From the NCBI GenBank assembly GCA_050847315.1, contig CP193791.1: a DNA stretch of 64,000 nt; one strand, given 5' to 3'. The position numbers were made by a program, and so were the translations under genes. Below, piece after piece: positions 58,720-64,000 of the stretch (the stretch's first letter is position 1; every line of letters begins with the position of its first letter). This stretch comes from Cedecea sp000277545 (GTDB lineage: Bacteria > Pseudomonadota > Gammaproteobacteria > Enterobacterales > Enterobacteriaceae). The notes beneath the pieces were generated by a model. That model was not told the origin of the DNA, made no database searches, and saw nothing but the letters and a program-made list of their open reading frames with translations.

Positions 58720-60997
58720 ATTTCTCCGCCCAGACGAGGGAGTTATTTGCCGCGCAGCCGTTGGCCAGCCGCGAAGACGGAATATCCATGGTGAGGACGT
58801 TAACCGCGCCGTTTTTACACAGCCGGTCTTCATCCAGGTCGGGCCATGCGCCCTGGTGGATACACACCACGCCGGGCCTGATGCCATCGGTTACCTGAGC
58901 GCCAACCAGCACCTGCCCGCGAGCGTTCCATACCCGCACTAAATCTCCGTGAGCGATGCCGCGCGCTTTAGCGTCAATCGGGTGCAGCGTAATAGGCTCT
59001 CGCCCGGCGATGGCGTACTGGTCGCGCAGTCCGGCATAGTTCAGCTGACTGTGCAGGCGGTGAGCCGGATGGGATGAAAGTAGCTGTAGCTGGCCGGAGG
59101 CAGCATTGCCCTGCCATTCGTCTGGTGGCAGCCAGCTTGGGTGCGGCGGGCAGTCGGCATAGCCAAAGCTGGCGATGCGCTCAGAGTAGATCTCAATTTT
59201 ACCGCTCGGCGTTTTGAGTGGGTTTGCCTCAGGATCGTCCCGAAAAGCGGCAAAGCGAATAAATTCGGCATTTTTCGCATTTTCTGGCATTTCTATCAGT
59301 TGGTTAGCTGCCCAGAACTCATTGAAGTCCGGGAGCTCGATCTGCTGCGTGGCGCCACGCTGACGGGCGATATCATAGAAAGACGCCAGCCATTCAAGCT
59401 CATTTTTCCCTTCGCTGAACCGTGCTTCACCGCCGGATTCCCATCGTTCGCTTAGCTCTGCAAAAATATCAAAGTCATTTCTCGCTTCTCCCTGCGGGGC
59501 GACGACCTGTTTCATGGGGACCAGATGCTGATTGCTGTAATCACCGGTCATCGTCATGTCGTTCCGCTCGAACGAAGTGGTCACCGGCAGAACGATATCG
59601 GCGTGTTTTGCCGCTGCGGTCCAGAAGCATTCGGAGATAACGATCAGCTCAGGCTTTTGCCAGGCTGCGGCCAGGCGGTTGGTGTCCTGATGATGGGTGA
59701 AGTTACTGCCGCCGGCCCACCACAGCATACGAATGTCCGGGAAGGTGTGCCGTTGCCCGTTGTGCTGGTAATCCTTGCCGGGGTTTTCCAGCGCCTCGAC
59801 GATGCGCGCCACGGGGATTTTCTCCACGGCATCGGTGCCGCCTTTAAGAGAGCCCTGCAGGGAACCGAGAACCGCTGCGCTGCGGGTCGGGTTGCCGCCG
59901 TTGGCGAAGTGGTAGGAAAGACCAAAGCCGCCGCCCGGGGTGCCAATCTGGCCCAGCATGGCGGCCAGCGTGACCAGCATCCAGTGTTTCTGTTCGCCGT
60001 ATTGCTGGCGCTGCATACCCCAGCCCGCCATCAGCATGGTGCGCTTGCGGCTGAAAAGATCGGCCAGATTTTCGATGGTTACCGCGGGGATGCCGCAGAT
60101 CTCAGCCGCCCAGGCCGCGCTTTTAGGCATCCCGTCCGTGTTGCCGAGCAGGTAAGCTTCAAATTTGTCGTAGCCATAGGTGCAGCGGGCGAGGAAAGCG
60201 GTATCGTGCCTGCCGCGAATGACCAGCGTGTGGGCAATGCCGAGCATCAGCGCTACGTCGGTGCCCATATGCGGGGCGATCCATTCGGCTCGTTCCCCGA
60301 AGAAATCCACCGTTTCAGAGCGCATCGGGTCGATGGCGACGATCGTTTTGCCGCTGTTTTTTAGCTGTTCGAAGAACTTCACGCCCTGTTCGTCGCTGGC
60401 ATTCCAGGCAATCTTCAGCGTGTTGAGCGGGTTCGCGCTCCAGAGCACCACGACTTCGCTGTTCTCAAGCAGCAGCGGCCAGCTGGTCTGTTGCTGGTAA
60501 ACCTCGTTAGAGCCCACCACGTAGGGCATGATCACCTGCGCAGCACCGGTGGAGTAGTCGCCGGAATGCCCGGTATAGCCGCCCGCGAGGCTCATGTAGC
60601 GCTGAAGCAGCGTGGAGGCTTTGTGCAGCACGCCGTTGGATCGCCAGCCGTAGGAACCTGAGAAAATGGCCGCCGGGCCGTGGCTCTCGCGAATGCGCTT
60701 GTGCTGCTGGTGAATCAACGTCAGGGCATCATCCCAACTGATGCGGACATAGTCATCTTTACCGCGAACTCCCTGAGGCTTATCCGGGGAGGCCAGAAAC
60801 CCTTTCCGGGCCATAGGAAACGCCACGCGAGCTTTGCTGTGAACCTGGTCGGGCACGGCACTTTGTAGCGAGTTTTGATGACCGGTTTCAAGCGCGCCGC
60901 GAGAGTGGTAAACCCGTTGCCCGTCGGTTTCGACCAGCATGGGGCCCCAATGTGCGGCGGTGAGGATCTGTTTACGTGCAGGCGATGTATAGGCCAA
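58667..60997 (-). CDS. bisC: BisC, biotin sulfoxide reductase
   Basis: The 776-residue molybdenum bis-MGD enzyme of the DMSO reductase family has no Tat signal and no Fe-S ligand set, as expected for cytoplasmic BisC. Ser149 in SGDYSTGAAQ is the expected Mo ligand. Other family blocks: VVLWSANPLNTLKIAW, AGWGMQRQQYGEQKHW, and the C-terminal dinucleotide-binding region LQLLSSHPAHRLHSQL. It reduces biotin sulfoxide and methionine sulfoxide. Its end overlaps yiaC. Confidence 0.95.
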   Translation of the reverse strand: MAYTSPARKQILTAAHWGPMLVETDGQRVYHSRGALETGHQNSLQSAVPDQVHSKARVAFPMARKGFLASPDKPQGVRGKDDYVRISWDDALTLIHQQHKRIRESHGPAAIFSGSYGWRSNGVLHKASTLLQRYMSLAGGYTGHSGDYSTGAAQVIMPYVVGSNEVYQQQTSWPLLLENSEVVVLWSANPLNTLKIAWNASDEQGVKFFEQLKNSGKTIVAIDPMRSETVDFFGERAEWIAPHMGTDVALMLGIAHTLVIRGRHDTAFLARCTYGYDKFEAYLLGNTDGMPKSAAWAAEICGIPAVTIENLADLFSRKRTMLMAGWGMQRQQYGEQKHWMLVTLAAMLGQIGTPGGGFGLSYHFANGGNPTRSAAVLGSLQGSLKGGTDAVEKIPVARIVEALENPGKDYQHNGQRHTFPDIRMLWWAGGSNFTHHQDTNRLAAAWQKPELIVISECFWTAAAKHADIVLPVTTSFERNDMTMTGDYSNQHLVPMKQVVAPQGEARNDFDIFAELSERWESGGEARFSEGKNELEWLASFYDIARQRGATQQIELPDFNEFWAANQLIEMPENAKNAEFIRFAAFRDDPEANPLKTPSGKIEIYSERIASFGYADCPPHPSWLPPDEWQGNAASGQLQLLSSHPAHRLHSQLNYAGLRDQYAIAGREPITLHPIDAKARGIAHGDLVRVWNARGQVLVGAQVTDGIRPGVVCIHQGAWPDLDEDRLCKNGAVNVLTMDIPSSRLANGCAANNSLVWAEKFTGPAPVVTAFDPPASS

Positions 60998-61151
60998 TTT
61001 GGGCTCCGCGATGGCAGGTGCTGGGCTGTACGCCCGCGTATTTATGTTAACTATTCAGAATTCTTACCGGAATTTTCTACACGATTTGCCGTCATAATCA
61101 ATCGCCGGGCGCATATCCGGCAAAGGATGAATAAGGATAGAAGGAAATAAG

Positions 61152-61814
61152 ATGAAAAAACGCGTCATGATTATCGCCGCCGTCGTGTGTGGCACCTTAG
61201 CGGTTTCCGGCTGCACCACCAATCCGTACACCGGCGAAAGCCAGGCCGGAAAATCTGGCATAGGTGCCGGGATTGGCTCGCTGGTTGGGGCGGGCGTGGG
61301 GGCACTTTCGTCATCGAAGAAAGATCGCGGCAAGGGCGCGCTGATTGGCGCCGCGGCTGGTGCAGCCCTCGGAGGCGGCGCCGGTTACTACATGGATGTG
61401 CAGGAAGCTAAGCTGCGCGACAAAATGCGCGGAACCGGCGTGAGCGTGACCCGCAGCGGCGATAACATCGTGCTGAATATGCCGAACAATGTCACCTTCG
61501 ACAGCAGCAGCGCCACCCTGAAACCGGCGGGTGCCAATACCCTGACCGGCGTGGCGGTGGTGCTGAAAGAGTACCCCAAAACGGCGGTTAACGTGGTCGG
61601 TTACACCGACAGCACCGGCAGTAACGAGCTGAATATGCGCCTGTCACAGCAGCGTGCAGACGGCGTAGGAAGCGCGTTGATTACCCAGGGCGTTGAGGCC
61701 AGCCGTATTCGCACCACCGGTGCAGGCCCGGCGAACCCGATCGCCAGCAACAGCACCGCGGATGGTAAAGCTCAAAATCGCCGCGTAGAAATTACCCTGA
61801 GTCCTTTGGGCTAA
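61152..61814 (+). CDS. yiaD: YiaD, OmpA-family outer-membrane lipoprotein
   Basis: The 220-residue lipoprotein has a signal peptide with lipobox AVSGC (Cys21), a Gly-rich membrane-like stretch (glycine-zipper; GIGAGIGSLVGAGVGAL, GALIGAAAGAALGGGAG) and an OmpA-like peptidoglycan-binding domain (about 95-215; VVGYTDSTGSNELNMRLSQQRA, NRRVEITL). It likely links outer membrane and peptidoglycan. K-12 places it next to bisC in the same relation. AAGGAAAT precedes the ATG. Confidence 0.94.
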   Translation: MKKRVMIIAAVVCGTLAVSGCTTNPYTGESQAGKSGIGAGIGSLVGAGVGALSSSKKDRGKGALIGAAAGAALGGGAGYYMDVQEAKLRDKMRGTGVSVTRSGDNIVLNMPNNVTFDSSSATLKPAGANTLTGVAVVLKEYPKTAVNVVGYTDSTGSNELNMRLSQQRADGVGSALITQGVEASRIRTTGAGPANPIASNSTADGKAQNRRVEITLSPLG

Positions 61815-61935
61815 CGTAATGTCCGGCAGTGGGCTTAGCAGCATCTCGATATGACGTCTTTTTCTTTCAGGAATCCATCTCGCTGAAGATTTAGACTTAT
61901 TGCAGTTGTTGCACAGTATTTTCGATTTTCGCCAT

Positions 61936-61966
61936 AAAAAAACCGGCGCACCAGGCACCGGTTTTT
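61936..61966. terminator. bidirectional terminator between yiaD and bcsG
   Basis: AAAAACCGG/CCGGTTTTT with an 11-base loop and flanking A and T runs lies between convergent genes. Confidence 0.9.
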
Positions 61967-61985
61967 GGTCGTCTAAACACAAACG

Positions 61986-63668
61986 TTATTGCGGATACGG
62001 TACCCAGTCACCCCCGCTCAGGCGGACATAAGGCTTATCCTGATACTTCAGTACCACTGCCGTTGAGTTTTCCGAAACCGGGGCAGTTTGTGGCAGATTG
62101 CTGGTGAGCGCGCTCCAGTCCACCTGGTCGGCAACAAAGTTTTTGCCGTCCACCGAGCGGGAAACCAGTTCTGAAATCGCCAGATAGCTGCTTGGCTGGT
62201 TGATTTCAATGGCATCGCCGCTGTGCGGTGCTTTCATGCCGATGAATTTCACGCCTGCCGGCACGTGGGTGATGTCAGGACTCGGGATGTCACGCAGCCC
62301 GGAAACCTGCATTTTATCGCCTTTCAACGCCGCGCCGTGCTCCGGCACAATCACCACCATGACTTTGCGGTTCGACTTCTCAAGCTCGGTCAGGAAAGAA
62401 TCCAGCTCATCGAACAGCTTCTGCGCCCGCGCCTTATAGTCGGCTGTTTTGCTGTTGCCAGGGTAATGGTTACCGTCGTGCAGCGGCACCAGGTTGTAGA
62501 AGGTGGCCGTGCGCGGGTTCGCGCCGTCATTTTGCTCACCCTGCAGCCAGCGCTGCAGTACGGCGGTGTCGTCGTAGATTGGCGAATTATCAAATGCCAG
62601 CAGATTGCTCGGCAGCCCGCTTTGATCCATCAGTGGGACCTGAATCCCGCCGTTTTCCCGCACTTCTTTCAGGAAGTTACCGAATACCCCGTTGTGGTCC
62701 ATCATCAGTTGCTGCTTGAAGCCGAGACGGGCCAGGTCATCAAACAGATAGCATTGATTGCCGGCGGGTTCATAAAGCCCTTTGTGAGACGACTGCCCGC
62801 AGCTCGCGCGGAGCAGGCGGATAGCCGCCGGGCCGCTGTAGGAGGTCGCCGAGTTGAAGTTCTTGAACAGAATATCGAAGTGTTTCCACAGCGGGTGCGA
62901 GCTGAGGCCTACCGCCTCGATGTCGGACCATGAGAGGGAACAAATATTGATGATCAGCAGCTCAAAAGGCTGTGCGTCAGCGGGCAGTGCGTCCGGGAAT
63001 TTGGTCTGCCGTTTGGCTTCGCTGGCGTAGAAGTTGTTCAGCCAGGCGGTAATATTGTCGCTTGTCGGCGGGGCCGTTTGTGCCGGAATATCACCGGAAG
63101 AAGGTGCTGCAGTATTGGCGGCGGCCGTTGACCCGGCGGTACCGCTGGTGTTAACGGAGGCCGTTGTTTGTGAGGCGGAGGGCAGTAAAGAGATAGCCGG
63201 GCCGGCCACTGTCAACACGTTGAGCCAGACCAGGATAGCCACGACAAACACCGTGACGCGCAGCCACTGGGAGACAAAAAGCCAGGCAACCAGCAGCACA
63301 AACGCCGCGCCGATCATTTGCCAGTTAATAAAGCGGGTTACCAGGTCGAGAAGATAGTCTGCACTGAAGCCAACGACCTGGCTCCCCTGGCTCATCATGC
63401 TGTCGAGGCCGGGCAGCCAGGTATCGTGCCAGAAAAGGCCGATCCCCACGGGAAGGGCTATCCAGTTACGCAGTTTGTGCAGCTTCAGCGGCGGCAGCGG
63501 GAATAACAAAAAGGCAAGAAAGACCAGGTTCGCCAGCGGGTGAAAATTCAGGTAACCGGTCCATAGCAAACCGAACTTCAACAGGAAGTAGTAGTTCCAG
63601 CCACCCAGACCACGCCAGTACTGCAGAAAATGAGCCGGCGATTTTGCCGTTTGAGAGTGATTAGTCAT
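61986..63668 (-). CDS. bcsG: BcsG, cellulose phosphoethanolamine transferase
   Basis: The 560-residue inner-membrane protein has five N-terminal TM helices (about 20-155), a Ser/Thr/Ala-rich linker (about 165-205) and a periplasmic sulfatase-fold catalytic domain. Zinc-site elements are visible (INICSLSWSDIE, ATSYSGPAAIRLLRASCGQ with the probable nucleophile Ser, and IVPEHGAAL). It modifies cellulose with phosphoethanolamine in the periplasm. It overlaps bcsF by 8 bases in the bcsEFG operon. Confidence 0.95.
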   Translation of the reverse strand: MTNHSQTAKSPAHFLQYWRGLGGWNYYFLLKFGLLWTGYLNFHPLANLVFLAFLLFPLPPLKLHKLRNWIALPVGIGLFWHDTWLPGLDSMMSQGSQVVGFSADYLLDLVTRFINWQMIGAAFVLLVAWLFVSQWLRVTVFVVAILVWLNVLTVAGPAISLLPSASQTTASVNTSGTAGSTAAANTAAPSSGDIPAQTAPPTSDNITAWLNNFYASEAKRQTKFPDALPADAQPFELLIINICSLSWSDIEAVGLSSHPLWKHFDILFKNFNSATSYSGPAAIRLLRASCGQSSHKGLYEPAGNQCYLFDDLARLGFKQQLMMDHNGVFGNFLKEVRENGGIQVPLMDQSGLPSNLLAFDNSPIYDDTAVLQRWLQGEQNDGANPRTATFYNLVPLHDGNHYPGNSKTADYKARAQKLFDELDSFLTELEKSNRKVMVVIVPEHGAALKGDKMQVSGLRDIPSPDITHVPAGVKFIGMKAPHSGDAIEINQPSSYLAISELVSRSVDGKNFVADQVDWSALTSNLPQTAPVSENSTAVVLKYQDKPYVRLSGGDWVPYPQ

Positions 63669-63855
63669 GTTGATGGTCTGCCCTGGCGGAAGGTCGGCGT
63701 AGCGTCCCGGCCGGTTTAACGTAGCGTGGTTTTAAAAACATCAGCCGCACCGCGGCGGTAAAGCGGGGAAGCCAGCGATGAGCGGTATAGCCCAGCGGAA
63801 AAAAAACTATCGCGCAAAGCACGACGAGCTGAATGATGTCTGTGATGTTCATCAT
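63661..63855 (-). CDS. bcsF: BcsF, small inner-membrane cellulose regulator subunit
   Basis: The 64-residue protein has one N-terminal TM helix (IIQLVVLCAIVFFPLGY) and a basic tail, matching BcsF. In E. coli it joins BcsE and BcsG to couple c-di-GMP sensing to cellulose modification. It overlaps bcsE (TGA inside ATGATG) and bcsG. Confidence 0.93.
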   Translation of the reverse strand: MMNITDIIQLVVLCAIVFFPLGYTAHRWLPRFTAAVRLMFLKPRYVKPAGTLRRPSARADHQHD

Positions 63856-64000
63856 TGTGTCTGTTCCCTCGGGGTGTCATCCAGCAGCGTCACAGGCGTG
63901 GGCTGCCTGCGCCAGCTATGCCCTTCGTGGCTGGCATGGCGAACGCTGTTCAGGTCGAGCGTGGCGGCCAGCGGTTTTACCCATTTCTCCGGGCGCATGG
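63852..64000 (-). CDS. bcsE: BcsE, c-di-GMP-binding cellulose synthesis protein (partial, 3' end)
   Basis: The last 48 codons are in the window: RPEKWVKPLAATLDLNSVRH at the left, then a Pro/Thr-rich tail ending REQTQ. This resembles the C-terminus of E. coli BcsE, and the position before bcsF fits. The GGDEF-like c-di-GMP domain lies outside. Identification rests on the tail and on gene order. Confidence 0.85.
   Translation of the reverse strand, partial: MRPEKWVKPLAATLDLNSVRHASHEGHSWRRQPTPVTLLDDTPREQTQ

Overview
The window reads as chromosomal DNA of a member of the Enterobacteriaceae, close to Cedecea, Enterobacter or Klebsiella in protein similarity. The species cannot be fixed from sequence alone. 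Most of it is the segment that in E. coli K-12 runs from bax and xyl to bcs: bax, xylRHGF/xylAB, wecH, ysaB, glyQS, yiaG, yiaF, ghrB, dppABCDF, eptB, yhjX, tag, yiaC, bisC, yiaD and bcsEFG. I recognise these from protein similarity and from remembered K-12 gene order. No rRNA, tRNA, CRISPR array, insertion sequence or complete prophage was seen.

Layout. 1-692: 5' part of an unrecognised coiled-coil gene. 1.0-10.2 kb: bax and the D-xylose system (XylR activator, XylFGH ABC importer, XylA isomerase, XylB kinase) with CRP and XylR sites between xylF and xylA. 10.4-13.4 kb: an isochorismatase-like hydrolase coupled to a GlxA-like regulator, then wecH and ysaB. 13.5-16.5 kb: glycyl-tRNA synthetase. 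16.6-19.6 kb: a chemoreceptor ending in NWETF behind a possible FliA promoter, and an AraC regulator divergent from a small NTF2-like protein. 19.7-23.6 kb: yiaG, a MipA/OmpV-like protein, yiaF, then an unrecognised 230-aa protein followed by two tandem 62-aa membrane proteins. 23.8-29.0 kb: ghrB joined to a set arranged like the Pseudomonas 2-ketogluconate operon (ptxS-kguE-kguK-kguT-kguD), with a 14-bp palindrome close to the PtxS operator. 29.1-31.2 kb: a LysR regulator and an MFS exporter.

31.3-33.5 kb is a small accessory island: a ParDE-type toxin-antitoxin pair, an unknown gene with a long leader hairpin, a ribbon-helix-helix-like protein and a lone SLATT-domain membrane protein. 33.5-39.2 kb is the dipeptide ABC transporter dppABCDF. 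40.0-52.2 kb is a two-partner secretion, contact-dependent inhibition locus: cdiB, an 8.6-kb cdiA, a small membrane immunity gene, an orphan frameshifted toxin module starting at a second VENN motif, a second immunity-like gene, and scrambled cdiA debris. 52.3-64.0 kb holds eptB, an LtaS/OpgB-like sulfatase-fold protein, yhjX, tag, yiaC, bisC, yiaD, bcsG, bcsF and the 3' end of bcsE.

Relative to remembered K-12 order, the block dppF to yiaD is inverted as a unit. The accessory island sits at one breakpoint and the yiaD/bcsG junction at the other. The parts most worth following are the layered CDI cassette, the possible effector with duplicated membrane partner next to yiaF, the SLATT island, and the recruitment of ghrB into a ketogluconate operon.
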